Positions 1 through 7,721 of a stretch of DNA of 36,723 nucleotides are shown piece by piece; position 1 is the stretch's first letter; the number at the start of each line of letters is the position of its first letter. A program made the translations under genes and the position numbers. The DNA lies in NCBI GenBank assembly GCA_002779605.1, contig PEWE01000031.1, positions 1-36,723 of the forward strand, given 5' to 3'. A model generated the notes under the pieces. That model was not told the DNA's origin. It made no database searches and worked only from the letters and a program-made list of their open reading frames with translations. The stretch comes from Zetaproteobacteria bacterium CG06_land_8_20_14_3_00_59_53 (GTDB taxonomy: Bacteria > Pseudomonadota > Zetaproteobacteria > Mariprofundales > Mariprofundaceae).

Positions 1-7
1 GCGGTGT

Positions 8-96
8 CCTCCGGAAAAGTTGCTTGGTGGTACAAACAACCTAACCAGGGGCACCGCTCGCTTTAACCCCTATTTCCCGCCAATCCGCGATGAACC
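8..96. repeat. Left copy of 89-bp inverted terminal repeat
   Basis: These 89 bases are the exact reverse complement of the last 89 bases of the window (36635-36723). The first seven bases of the window lie outside the match. At the right end the inner part of the repeat is open in the frame of a PAS-containing kinase. Here that frame runs on past base 96 into sequence that does not resemble a kinase, so the junction at 96/97 looks secondary. It may be a real dispersed repeat at which the contig broke, or an assembly artefact. No transposase is nearby. Confidence 0.9.
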
Positions 97-141
97 TAAT
101 TTTAGGGGCTGTAGTAGCTAAGAATCGTTGGAGGTCCTATC

Positions 142-491
142 GTGGCTACAATGCATACCCGGCGGTTAAGCACCGGACGGGAGGTTCTTGAAGGCCTGAA
201 CTACATCGTCATCACAGCATCGAACGGTGCCGATGCCTTGCAGATATACGAAACCCGCATGAACGACATCGCCCTGCTGATTCTGGATGTGGTCATGCCC
301 GAGATGGGGGGCTCGAATCCCTGCAACTGATCCGCAGCATCAACCCTGAAGTGAAGGCTATCCTCGCCACAGGATATGACTGACAGAGCATTAAGGGGCA
401 GGAACGCCTGCGTCATGATGAATTGGTGGTGGGCAAACCCTTTGCCGTAGCAGAAATGGCCCGACTGATCCGCAGCCTGCTGGATGAATGA
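142..491 (+). pseudogene. Decayed response-regulator receiver domain, 5'-truncated
   Basis: The reading frame from 142 encodes the middle of a receiver domain, with a phosphoacceptor-type LILDVVMPEMGG segment. The first beta strand with its acidic pair is missing. After MPEMGG the frame is lost: the G run at 306-311 is one base short, and a -1 shift restores LESLQLIRSINPEVKAILAT. An in-frame TGA at 381-383 follows directly after ATGYD; the paralogue at the right end of the window has an Arg codon there, which suggests CGA to TGA. The remainder, with a KPF switch lysine, runs to the stop at 489-491. It was probably the C-terminal receiver of a hybrid kinase related to the one at the right end. 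A sequencing error in the G run is possible but would not explain the stop codon. Confidence 0.75.
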
Positions 492-493
492 AC

Positions 494-1288
494 TCAGGGG
501 TGCATCAGCAACGCGATCTCCTGACTACTGAAGCCGGCCTGCCTGCGAGCCTCAAGATTGAACGGTCCGAACAGACCCCTCGGATAATATTCGTCCAGCA
601 GCTCACGAAAGGTCACTTCGGGATCGAGGCCGCGCACATCGCAGCAATGCCGGAACCAGCGGTTGCCGATCTGCACATGTCCGACCTCGTCGCGCAGGAT
701 GATGCCCAGAATGCTTGCAGCATGGTCGTCCCCTGCCTGGATCAGCTTTTCGATAATGCCCGGAGTGACATCCAGGCCGCGCGCCTCCAGCACCCTCGGC
801 ACCAGCGCCATGCGATGCAGCACATCGTGAGCCGTTCTTTCACACATCTCCCACAGGCTGCCGTGCGCATCGAAATCCCCGTAGTCCGCCCCCAGATGCC
901 GCAGATGCGCGCGCAGCAGTTCGAAGTGATACACCTCTTCCTCGGCTACCCGCATCCAGTCGCCGTAGAACTGCTCAGGCATCCCGGCGAAACGTTGTAC
1001 CGCATCCAGTGCCAGATTGATGGCATTGAACTCGATATGCACGATGGCATGGATCATCACCGCGCGCCCGGCCCTTGTGCCGACGCCGCGCCGCCCCACC
1101 CTCGCACCGGAAACCAACATCGGCCGGTCCGGTCGGCCCGGCATCGAAACCGGAACCGCATCGCTGAAGCCACCAGAGACAACCGGCACTTCCTGCATAC
1201 ATCGTGCGGCGGCTCGCGTCAGTGAACATTTTTCATCGGCATCAGCGGTTTTCAGGGCCTGTCGCACCAAGCTGAAGCAATCGTTCAT
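494..1288 (-). CDS. DUF455 family ferritin-like protein
   Basis: This 264-residue protein matches the DUF455 family by its RPDRPMLVSG segment followed by HAIVHIEFNAINLALD. Metal-ligand-type E and H residues recur in three helices: HIEFNAI, EEEVYHFELL and RDEVGHVQIG. That pattern is typical of ferritin-like di-iron four-helix bundles. The function of the family is not established, and an oxidase or hydroxylase role is only inference. I chose the ATG at 1288 rather than a start at 1339 because GGAGG lies five bases upstream and the extra N-terminal residues are not family-like. The gene is divergent from tolB, and the two share the region 1289-1399 for their promoters. Confidence 0.8.
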   Translation of the reverse strand: MNDCFSLVRQALKTADADEKCSLTRAAARCMQEVPVVSGGFSDAVPVSMPGRPDRPMLVSGARVGRRGVGTRAGRAVMIHAIVHIEFNAINLALDAVQRFAGMPEQFYGDWMRVAEEEVYHFELLRAHLRHLGADYGDFDAHGSLWEMCERTAHDVLHRMALVPRVLEARGLDVTPGIIEKLIQAGDDHAASILGIILRDEVGHVQIGNRWFRHCCDVRGLDPEVTFRELLDEYYPRGLFGPFNLEARRQAGFSSQEIALLMHP

Positions 1289-1399
1289 GCAGGCCTCCGG
1301 GATACCGCAAGGGCAGAAGCAAAGACGGGCGATAAACACCCCGCCGGCTCACGCGGCGCCACTTGCAATCTAACTCTCTGCTGGATAGAAAACGGCCCC

Positions 1400-2659
1400 A
1401 TGCGACTGATATTCATTCTGTTCCTCACGTTTATCCCCTTCACCTCTCCTGCTGCCGAATTCGAGATCTTTCAGGCCGGCTACCACCCGCTGAAGCTCGC
1501 CTGGATGAGCGATGCAAAGGGCGTGGATGCCACTGATCTGAAGCTGCTGCACGGCATCGTGGCCAATGATCTGCAATCGAGCAAATCCTTTGTCATTCTC
1601 AATCCGTTCAGCTATCTGGCCGACATCGCACAAGTCCGGCAGAAAGTGGACTACGGCGACTGGCGCATCATCGGCACCGACATCCTCGCCCTCGCCCACA
1701 TGAAGAAATTCGGCAACCACTGGACAGCGGATATCGAGGTGCACGATCCGTTCAGTAACAAGTTGCTGTCGAAAACCACGCTGTCCTACGACAGCACCTC
1801 GCTGCGTCCGCTCGGGCATGCGATCGCCAATCATATCTATCGCGCCGCCACCGGCATACCCGGCTTCTTCGACACTCATATCCTGTATGTCAGCAAGCAT
1901 GGCAGAACCGCCGATCTGGTTTATATGGATCAGGACGGCGCCAACCGTCAGCTGGTCGGCAAGAATTTCACCCTGCTGCTCTCGCCCGACCTGGCTCCGG
2001 ACAACAACCTGCTCGCCCTGAATACCTATGTGGGCAATCACCCACGCCTTGAAACCTTCAACCTGAGTACCGGCGAGCGAACTACTTTCGGCGACTTCAA
2101 GGGCCTGAACAGCACACCGGCATGGTCGCCGGACGGTCGTTATATCGCCGCGACACTCTCTTATACCGGCTATACCCAGATTCACCTGTTCGACACGCAG
2201 ACAAAGCAGTGGCGCCGGCTGACGCATCACAAGGGTATCGATACCTCACCGAGCTGGTCACCTGATGGGGAATACATTGCGTTCACCAGCAATCGCAGCG
2301 GCACTCCGCAGATATGGAAGATCCGCTTAAGCGATTCGCATATCGAGCGGGTTTCCATGGAAGGCCCCTACAATACCTCACCGGTCTGGTCACCGACCGG
2401 CAACCGCATCGCCTATATCGCCCTGAAGAACTGGCAGTACGCACTGGCCACGATGCGCCCGGATGGCAGCGATGTGCAGTATCTGGTCACCGGCGGTCAG
2501 GTCGACACACCCGCCTGGGCACCCAACGGACAGATGCTGCTGTTCTCGCGCAATGTTTCCGGTGTGCGCAGATTGTATCGTGTGCCAAGCTGGGGCGGTG
2601 AAGGCGAGGCCATCAGCGGACCGCTGGAGGATGCATCCGATCCTGTTTGGTCGCGCTAA
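1400..2659 (+). CDS. tolB: Tol-Pal system periplasmic beta-propeller TolB
   Basis: TolB is the periplasmic propeller of the Tol-Pal complex, which links inner membrane, peptidoglycan and outer membrane and helps outer-membrane constriction at division. The 419-residue protein starts with a signal peptide (MRLIFILFLTFIPFTSPAAEF). An N-terminal alpha/beta domain extends to about residue 160. The C-terminal propeller carries repeated WSPDG-type PD40 motifs (TPAWSPDGRYIA, SPSWSPDGEYIA, SPVWSPTGNRIA, TPAWAPNGQ). Length and order agree with the family. pal and cpoB follow as in most Proteobacteria. tolQ, tolR and tolA are not in this window, and a DUF455 gene occupies the position upstream. Confidence 0.95.
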   Translation: MRLIFILFLTFIPFTSPAAEFEIFQAGYHPLKLAWMSDAKGVDATDLKLLHGIVANDLQSSKSFVILNPFSYLADIAQVRQKVDYGDWRIIGTDILALAHMKKFGNHWTADIEVHDPFSNKLLSKTTLSYDSTSLRPLGHAIANHIYRAATGIPGFFDTHILYVSKHGRTADLVYMDQDGANRQLVGKNFTLLLSPDLAPDNNLLALNTYVGNHPRLETFNLSTGERTTFGDFKGLNSTPAWSPDGRYIAATLSYTGYTQIHLFDTQTKQWRRLTHHKGIDTSPSWSPDGEYIAFTSNRSGTPQIWKIRLSDSHIERVSMEGPYNTSPVWSPTGNRIAYIALKNWQYALATMRPDGSDVQYLVTGGQVDTPAWAPNGQMLLFSRNVSGVRRLYRVPSWGGEGEAISGPLEDASDPVWSR

Positions 2660-2796
2660 TCAGGGCGCATTGAGATACACGGCGCGGGTATGCTAGGGTG
2701 CTGTACTCGGGGGTGAATTATTATGCCGTGTCATGTACTATGCCGCTGTAGATGTAATGCATGGTTCGAGTAGGTTCAATAAATATGGAGGAAATC

Positions 2797-3291
2797 ATGA
2801 AATTCAACAAGTATTCCAGCCTGGCTATCGCAGTGTTCGCAGTAGCAGGCCTGATGATGAGCGGTTGCGCCAAGAAGGTCGTGGAAGGCGACGGTTCCAA
2901 TGGCATGAACAAGGGCAACAACGTCGTGATCGACGACAGCGCCAATGATATGGCAACCCTGCCGGCCGAGCGTGCAGTGTATTTCGCCTTTGACAAGTCC
3001 GACATCACCGCAGAAGGCGAAGCCATTCTGAATGCCAATGCAGCCTGGCTGGCAGCCCATCCGAAACGCACCGCAACCGTTGAAGGTAACTGTGACGAGC
3101 GTGGCGGCCGCGAGTACAACCTGGCCCTGGGTCAGCGTCGTGCCGATGCAGTGAAGGACTATCTGGTTGCTCACGGTGCCAACGCCGCGAACATCAACAC
3201 CGCCTCCTTCGGCGAAGAGAATCCGGTCTGCCGTGGTACCGGCGAGAACTGCTGGAGCCAGAACAGGCGTGCAGACATCGTTGTTCGCTGA
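2797..3291 (+). CDS. pal: Peptidoglycan-associated lipoprotein Pal
   Basis: Pal is the outer-membrane lipoprotein of the Tol-Pal system and binds meso-diaminopimelate in peptidoglycan through its OmpA-like domain. The 164-residue protein has a lipobox ending MMSGC near residue 24, a short linker, and an OmpA_C domain with VYFAFDKSDI, NCDERGGREYNLALGQRRA and SQNRRADIVV. I chose the ATG at 2797 because GGAGG lies just upstream and the lipobox then sits at the right distance; a start at 2761 would add unrelated residues. The C-terminal loop holds two cysteines (PVCRGTGENCW), and a third lies in GNCDERG where many Pal proteins have His-Thr. A disulfide in the periplasm is possible. The 137-bp gap before it may hold its own promoter, but none was clear. 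Confidence 0.95.
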   Translation: MKFNKYSSLAIAVFAVAGLMMSGCAKKVVEGDGSNGMNKGNNVVIDDSANDMATLPAERAVYFAFDKSDITAEGEAILNANAAWLAAHPKRTATVEGNCDERGGREYNLALGQRRADAVKDYLVAHGANAANINTASFGEENPVCRGTGENCWSQNRRADIVVR

Positions 3292-3343
3292 TCAAGCGGA
3301 CTGAGTCGGTTGTACGTCATTGCTCCGCGCTGAACCGAGCGTC

Positions 3344-4150
3344 ATGACAACAAAACAGCGGCCATCGGTTTTTCCGGTGGCCGCTTTTGCTGTTTGTCTG
3401 ATTCTCTCAGGCTGCGCCACTGAGCAAAAGCAACAGACCGAAGTCTGGCTGCAGGACAAGCCGATGGTCATGCAGTCCGTTGTGCAGGCGCAGACCCGGC
3501 AACAACAGATCGAACAAAGAATCGCCGTGCTGGAAAAACGTCTCGCCGAACTGGAGACAGCCCGTTTGCAGCAGGATGCTGTGCTTGCCTCGGCTCAGGA
3601 AGAGATCACCGGCATGAAAGGCCAGATCCGCAGCCTGCAACGCGCAGCGGCGCAATTGAACGCATCGCGAAAAATCACCAAGCAGAAACTCGACAAGAAG
3701 ATCGAAAGTATCGCGCAGGCCATCAAGCCTGCCGAGCCGGCTGACCAGACCATCAACAAGGAAGCAGAAAAGGATCATTACACGGCCGCCTATCTGGCAC
3801 TGAAAAGCGGTCGCTACGATGAAGCCATCGAGAAGTTCCGTGACCTGCTGAAAACCTATCCCAATGGCGGCTACAGCGATCAGGCATATTATTGGCTGGG
3901 CGAGAGCTACCTGGCCCAGAACAATATCGAACGTGCTGTCGGCAACCTTGATTGGTTTGTCGGGCATTATCCCGAGAGCACCAAGCATGCCGCCGGCATG
4001 CTGAGACTGGCTACCGCCTATCAAACACAGCAACGCCCTGACGAGGCAGTTGCCATGCTGCGCCGGCTGATCGATCAGCATGCCGATTCACCGGCTGCCG
4101 AAGAGGCAAGGAATCTGCTGAAATCCTCTTCCGAAAACCCAGCCAAGTAA
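3344..4150 (+). CDS. cpoB: Cell division coordinator CpoB (YbgF), lipoprotein form
   Basis: CpoB couples Tol-Pal activity to peptidoglycan synthesis during constriction. The 268-residue product has a coiled coil of roughly residues 45-125, rich in Glu, Gln and Leu, followed by three TPR repeats (YTAAYLALKSGRYDEAIEKF, QAYYWLGESYLAQNNIERAV and a third with RLATAYQ). The N-terminus ends in a lipobox LILSGC. E. coli CpoB has an ordinary cleaved signal peptide, so this one is predicted to be membrane-anchored. The ATG at 3344 provides the basic residues the signal needs. The first codons coincide with a terminator-like hairpin at 3358-3388. Confidence 0.9.
   Translation: MTTKQRPSVFPVAAFAVCLILSGCATEQKQQTEVWLQDKPMVMQSVVQAQTRQQQIEQRIAVLEKRLAELETARLQQDAVLASAQEEITGMKGQIRSLQRAAAQLNASRKITKQKLDKKIESIAQAIKPAEPADQTINKEAEKDHYTAAYLALKSGRYDEAIEKFRDLLKTYPNGGYSDQAYYWLGESYLAQNNIERAVGNLDWFVGHYPESTKHAAGMLRLATAYQTQQRPDEAVAMLRRLIDQHADSPAAEEARNLLKSSSENPAK
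3358..3388 (+). terminator. Rho-independent terminator inside the start of cpoB
   Basis: An 11-bp stem (arms 3358-3368 and 3374-3384, one G-U wobble) with a TTTTT loop is followed by TTTTGCTGTTT. It has the form of an intrinsic terminator placed 66 bases after the pal stop. It overlaps codons 5-15 of cpoB, which encode the signal peptide. It could lower transcription into cpoB and queE relative to pal. Confidence 0.7.
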
Positions 4151-4168
4151 TCCGCGGTTTATTCATTC

Positions 4169-4834
4169 ATGTCTGCCTCGCCGTGTGTTCGCATCCACGA
4201 AATCTACGACTGTATCCAGGGAGAAAGCACCCTGACGGGCATGCCCTGCACGCTTGTGCGGCTTGCAGGATGCCCGCTGAACTGCAGCTACTGCGACACA
4301 CCCGACGCCATCCCCTTCGACAGCGGCGAATGGATGACGATCGATGCCATCGTCGCTGAAGTCAGAATGCGTAACCGCCCTTTGACGCTGGTCAGCGGCG
4401 GCGAACCGCTTGCCCAGAAGGCTTGTGCCGGGCTTCTCTCAGCTTTGGCTGACGTTGCTCCGCTGTTGCAACTGGAGACATCCGGAGCGCTGGATATCAC
4501 AGGCCTGCATCCCGCAGTGCGCCGCATTATCGACATCAAAACACCGGACAGCGGCGAGGAAGCACGCAACCGATGGCAGAATATCGAACACCTGAAGGCC
4601 GGTGACGAAGTGAAATTCGTGCTGTGCACCCGCAGCGACTACGACTGGGCACTGCACACTTTGGACCGGCTTGGCGATGCCTTGCGTGCCGGGATTCCCG
4701 TGCTGTTCTCTCCTGTTGAAAGCAGCCTGCCAGCCACAGATCTGGCCGAATGGATTTTGCAGGACAGACCACCGGTTCGCATGCAACTGCAGATGCACAA
4801 GCACATCTGGGGACCCGAGGCGATGCATGTCTGA
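4169..4834 (+). CDS. queE: 7-carboxy-7-deazaguanine synthase QueE
   Basis: QueE is a radical SAM enzyme that converts 6-carboxytetrahydropterin to 7-carboxy-7-deazaguanine in the pathway to queuosine. The 221-residue protein has the cluster motif CPLNCSYC (CX3CX2C) near residue 35, preceded by the family IQGES segment near residue 17. TLVSGGEPL supplies the SAM-binding GGE. The gene ends inside queC with an eight-base overlap, so the two are probably translationally coupled. queD and folE are not in the window. Confidence 0.93.
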   Translation: MSASPCVRIHEIYDCIQGESTLTGMPCTLVRLAGCPLNCSYCDTPDAIPFDSGEWMTIDAIVAEVRMRNRPLTLVSGGEPLAQKACAGLLSALADVAPLLQLETSGALDITGLHPAVRRIIDIKTPDSGEEARNRWQNIEHLKAGDEVKFVLCTRSDYDWALHTLDRLGDALRAGIPVLFSPVESSLPATDLAEWILQDRPPVRMQLQMHKHIWGPEAMHV

Positions 4835-5519
4835 GTCAGGGTCATGTGATGCTGTGGTGCTGCTCTCCGGCGGGCTGGATTCGAGCACCGCACTTGCATG
4901 GGCGGTACGCAAGATGGGCTGGAGATGCGCCACACTGGCCTTCGACTATGGCCAGCGGCATCGCATCGAGCTGGATGCTTCTGCGCGTGTCGCAGCCGCG
5001 TTCGGCATCGTTCAGCACTGCGTGCTGCGTGTAGATCTCGCAGCTATCGGAGGCTCGGCACTGACCAGTGAACAGGCTGTGCCCAAGGATCATCAGGATA
5101 AAAGCAGCATACCGGCTACCTATGTGCCGGCTCGCAACCTTATCTTTCTGTCCATGGCTGCGGCATTCGCCGAAGCGCAACGGGCGACCCGTCTGGTCAT
5201 CGGCGCCAATATCGTTGATTACTCGGGTTATCCGGATTGCAGGCCTGAATTTTTCGCCAGTTTCGCGAAAACCATCAAGCTGGGCACCAAGGCCGGTGTG
5301 GAGGGGCTCGATCTGTGCATCGAGACACCGCTGATTCATCTGAAGAAATCCGAAATCATCGCACTGGGCCTCGAACTCGGGCTGGACTATGCCCTGACCC
5401 ACTCCTGTTACGATCCCTCAGCGGATGGCAGGGCCTGCGGTCACTGCGATTCCTGTCTGTACCGCAAACAGGGCTTTGCCGAACTGGGGCGTGAAGACCC
5501 GCTTCCCTACACTATCTGA
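4827..5519 (+). CDS. queC: 7-cyano-7-deazaguanine synthase QueC
   Basis: QueC uses ATP and ammonia to turn 7-carboxy-7-deazaguanine into preQ0. The 230-residue protein begins with the ATP-pyrophosphatase loop LLSGGLDSST and has FDYGQRH and TYVPARN. Near its end is a zinc-binding group of cysteines (HSCYDP, then CGHCDSC). The ATG at 4827 lies within the end of queE and gives a protein of standard length; the open frame to the left is only the overlap with queE. Confidence 0.94.
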   Translation: MSESGSCDAVVLLSGGLDSSTALAWAVRKMGWRCATLAFDYGQRHRIELDASARVAAAFGIVQHCVLRVDLAAIGGSALTSEQAVPKDHQDKSSIPATYVPARNLIFLSMAAAFAEAQRATRLVIGANIVDYSGYPDCRPEFFASFAKTIKLGTKAGVEGLDLCIETPLIHLKKSEIIALGLELGLDYALTHSCYDPSADGRACGHCDSCLYRKQGFAELGREDPLPYTI

Positions 5520-5577
5520 TCTTCTGCGGGTGTTTCATTCAGGCCCGATGATCAACGACCGCTTGCCTTTAGGCTTG

Positions 5578-5607
5578 CAAACCCTACGATTACCAACCGA
5601 GGGTTTG
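5578..5607. other. Inverted repeat before the peroxidase gene
   Basis: Arms CAAACCCT (5578-5585) and AGGGTTTG (5600-5607) are perfectly complementary around a 14-base loop. No T run follows, so it is not a usual terminator. It lies just ahead of the peroxidase start and could be an operator or an mRNA hairpin. Confidence 0.4.
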
Positions 5608-5627
5608 GCAGGGAGATAACAATTGAA

Positions 5628-6713
5628 TTGACCCGGAGGATTGCCTTGCTGCGCACCGTCATCGCCCCGCTTCTTATTGCCTGTCTGGCTTACCTGCCGG
5701 CAGCACACAGCGAAGAGCAGTCAGACGATCAGACAGCGGTTCATCCCGATGCACAGCAATCCGTTGAGCAATCGGCATCAGCATCAGATCTCGCCACATG
5801 GCGACTGCCCCCCGTCACCTACCCGTCCAGCAACCCCTATAACCGCGCCAAGGAGGAACTCGGTCGTAAGCTGTTTTTCGACCCGCGGATTTCCGAGAAC
5901 CCGGCCCGTACCTGTGCAGCCTGTCACCACCCGGGTCTGGGCTGGGCGGATAGTATGCAGCGTGCACTGGGTAACCAGCAGGGGCTCGGGCGACATACCC
6001 CGAGCCTGATCAACGCCGGATACAGCAAGGCATTCTTCTGGGACGGCCGCGCCACCACCCTGGAGGATGCTGTCAGCCAGGATCTGCTTTCCCCCGGCAT
6101 GGCCAAGGATGAAACCCCCGACAGTATTGTGAAACGCATCGCATCCATTGCCGCCTACCGGCAGGAATTCACGACGGCCTTTTCTTCCAGCGGCATCAGT
6201 TTCGAACGCATCACCGACGCACTTGCCACTTTTCTGCGCGGTATCCGCTCCTCATCCACCCCCTTCGATCACTGGTTGCTGGGCGATAGCGCAGCCATTC
6301 CCGAGAGTGCCAAGCGCGGTTTCGCACTGTTTACAGGTAAAGCCGACTGTATCGCCTGCCACACCCCACCGAACTTCACCGATTCTTCCTTCCACAACAC
6401 CGGCATCAACACCGTCGATCCGGGGCATTATGAGATCTCCGGCAAGGACAAGGATCGCAACGCATTCAAAACCCCGGGGCTGAGCGATGCTGCTCTTACA
6501 CCTCCGTACATGCATAATGGCTCGAAGGCCACGCTCGCCGAGGTCATCGACTATTACGACCGCGGCGGCGACACCCTGGATGGCGGCAATGAACTACATC
6601 CGCTGCACTTGAATGACAGGGAAAAGGCCGATCTGCTTGCCTTCCTGCTCAGCCTGAGCGGAGAAGCTCCTGAAACACTGATCCCGGCTCTGCCGCTGGC
6701 ACTGACGCCCTGA
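5628..6713 (+). CDS. Di-heme cytochrome c peroxidase (MauG/CcpA family)
   Basis: This periplasmic enzyme family reduces hydrogen peroxide with electrons from small cytochromes. The product of 361 residues has a signal peptide ending near AAHS and two c-type heme sites, CAACH at residues 96-100 and CIACH at 241-245. A MHNGS segment near residue 295 could supply the axial Met. Length and order fit the family, although some members are MauG-like oxidases and the substrate cannot be read from sequence. No good ATG exists. TTG at 5628 gives a basic N-terminus. TTG at 5646 has GGAGG six bases upstream and is an equally plausible start. Confidence 0.88.
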   Translation: MTRRIALLRTVIAPLLIACLAYLPAAHSEEQSDDQTAVHPDAQQSVEQSASASDLATWRLPPVTYPSSNPYNRAKEELGRKLFFDPRISENPARTCAACHHPGLGWADSMQRALGNQQGLGRHTPSLINAGYSKAFFWDGRATTLEDAVSQDLLSPGMAKDETPDSIVKRIASIAAYRQEFTTAFSSSGISFERITDALATFLRGIRSSSTPFDHWLLGDSAAIPESAKRGFALFTGKADCIACHTPPNFTDSSFHNTGINTVDPGHYEISGKDKDRNAFKTPGLSDAALTPPYMHNGSKATLAEVIDYYDRGGDTLDGGNELHPLHLNDREKADLLAFLLSLSGEAPETLIPALPLALTP

Positions 6714-6736
6714 ACATACCCCGCTTCCCCGTTGCG

Positions 6737-7522
6737 ATGCGTTGTGTGAACAGCGTTGTTCTCATCGTCCTGGTATCACTGACGGCGTGCAATCTGGAGG
6801 GCAACTCTACGCAGCTTGAGGCTGCCCAAGCTGTCGTGGGAACCATCACCGAGATTCCGGATTTCGCGGCCATCAAGGATATCAAGACCAGAAAGAAGGC
6901 CTTCTTCGACTTCCTGCGACCGATCGTGATCTCCGAAAATGCCAAGGTGGCGAAGTCCAGGGTCAGGATGCTCGACATCGCAACCATACTGGACAATGGC
7001 GAGGCGGTTCCACCAAAAGACGAACAATGGCTGAGGCAACTGGCCGATAAGTACCACATCGAGATGGCTGCTCTGGATGATGAACAGGCCTGGCTTCTGT
7101 TGAAGCGCCGCGTGGACACCATCCCCTTCCGTCTGGCCCTTGCACAGGCAGCCAATGAATCCAACTGGGGCACCTCGCGTTTCGCCCGCGAGGGTCGCAA
7201 TCTGTTCGGCGAATGGTGCTTCACCGAAGGCTGCGGCATGGTCCCGCAACGCAGACGTACGGGCATGACACATGAAGTTGCCGTGTTTTCCAGCGTCAAC
7301 GAATCCGTCGCCAGCTATCTGTATCACCTGAACCGCGTTGATATCTACATGCCGCTGCGCGTGGCCCGGCATAAAGACCGGACATGGGGAAGAAAACCTA
7401 CAGCAGATTCGCTGGCCGCCGGTCTGTCAGGCTATTCCGAGCGCGGTAAAAACTATGTGGAAGACATCCGCAAAATGATCCGTGTGAATTATGACCTGAT
7501 GGCCGGGAAATCGCCCGCGTAA
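6737..7522 (+). CDS. Bax-type glucosaminidase lipoprotein (GH73-like)
   Basis: The 261-residue protein begins with a lipobox (LVSLTAC), so it is probably a lipoprotein. The C-terminal half matches Bax and related endo-beta-N-acetylglucosaminidases: LALAQAANESNWGTSRFA carries the likely catalytic Glu, followed by GRNLFGEWCF, with a later YSERG segment. It would cleave glycan strands of peptidoglycan. Two cysteines (WCFTEGC) could form a disulfide. It is the last gene of this plus-strand block and converges on the sulfur operon. Confidence 0.82.
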   Translation: MRCVNSVVLIVLVSLTACNLEGNSTQLEAAQAVVGTITEIPDFAAIKDIKTRKKAFFDFLRPIVISENAKVAKSRVRMLDIATILDNGEAVPPKDEQWLRQLADKYHIEMAALDDEQAWLLLKRRVDTIPFRLALAQAANESNWGTSRFAREGRNLFGEWCFTEGCGMVPQRRRTGMTHEVAVFSSVNESVASYLYHLNRVDIYMPLRVARHKDRTWGRKPTADSLAAGLSGYSERGKNYVEDIRKMIRVNYDLMAGKSPA

Positions 7523-7668
7523 GCCTGTACCCCGGTCTTTTCAACGGCCTATCCGGGTAGTCATTGCTGCTGCACAGGATGGTGCTCTTCCCTACCCGCT
7601 TACGAGGCCTGAGGTCCAATATTGACGGAGCTATGCTCGCTTCTGCTGCTGGCCGGTATCCAGATATG

Positions 7669-7700
7669 AAAAAGCAAGCGGGATCCCGCAGGCACCCGCT
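7669..7700 (-). terminator. Rho-independent terminator of the sulfur operon
   Basis: Read on the minus strand, AGCGGG (7700-7695) pairs with CCCGCT (7682-7677) around a 12-base loop and is followed by TGCTTTTT. It lies 22 bases after the cysN stop. Inside it is a perfect 12-bp palindrome (7678-7689). The rest of 7523-7721 shows nothing else I recognise. Confidence 0.75.
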
Positions 7701-7721
7701 CCTCCAGGTCCTCCCCAGGCC

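Noticed and set aside
1370-2230. Minus-strand open frame of 286 residues
   Set aside because: It is opposite tolB, whose signal peptide and PD40 repeats are clear.
2700-2796. Possible tRNA, because GGTTCGAG resembles a T-loop
   Set aside because: No matching acceptor stem, anticodon arm or D-arm could be built around it.
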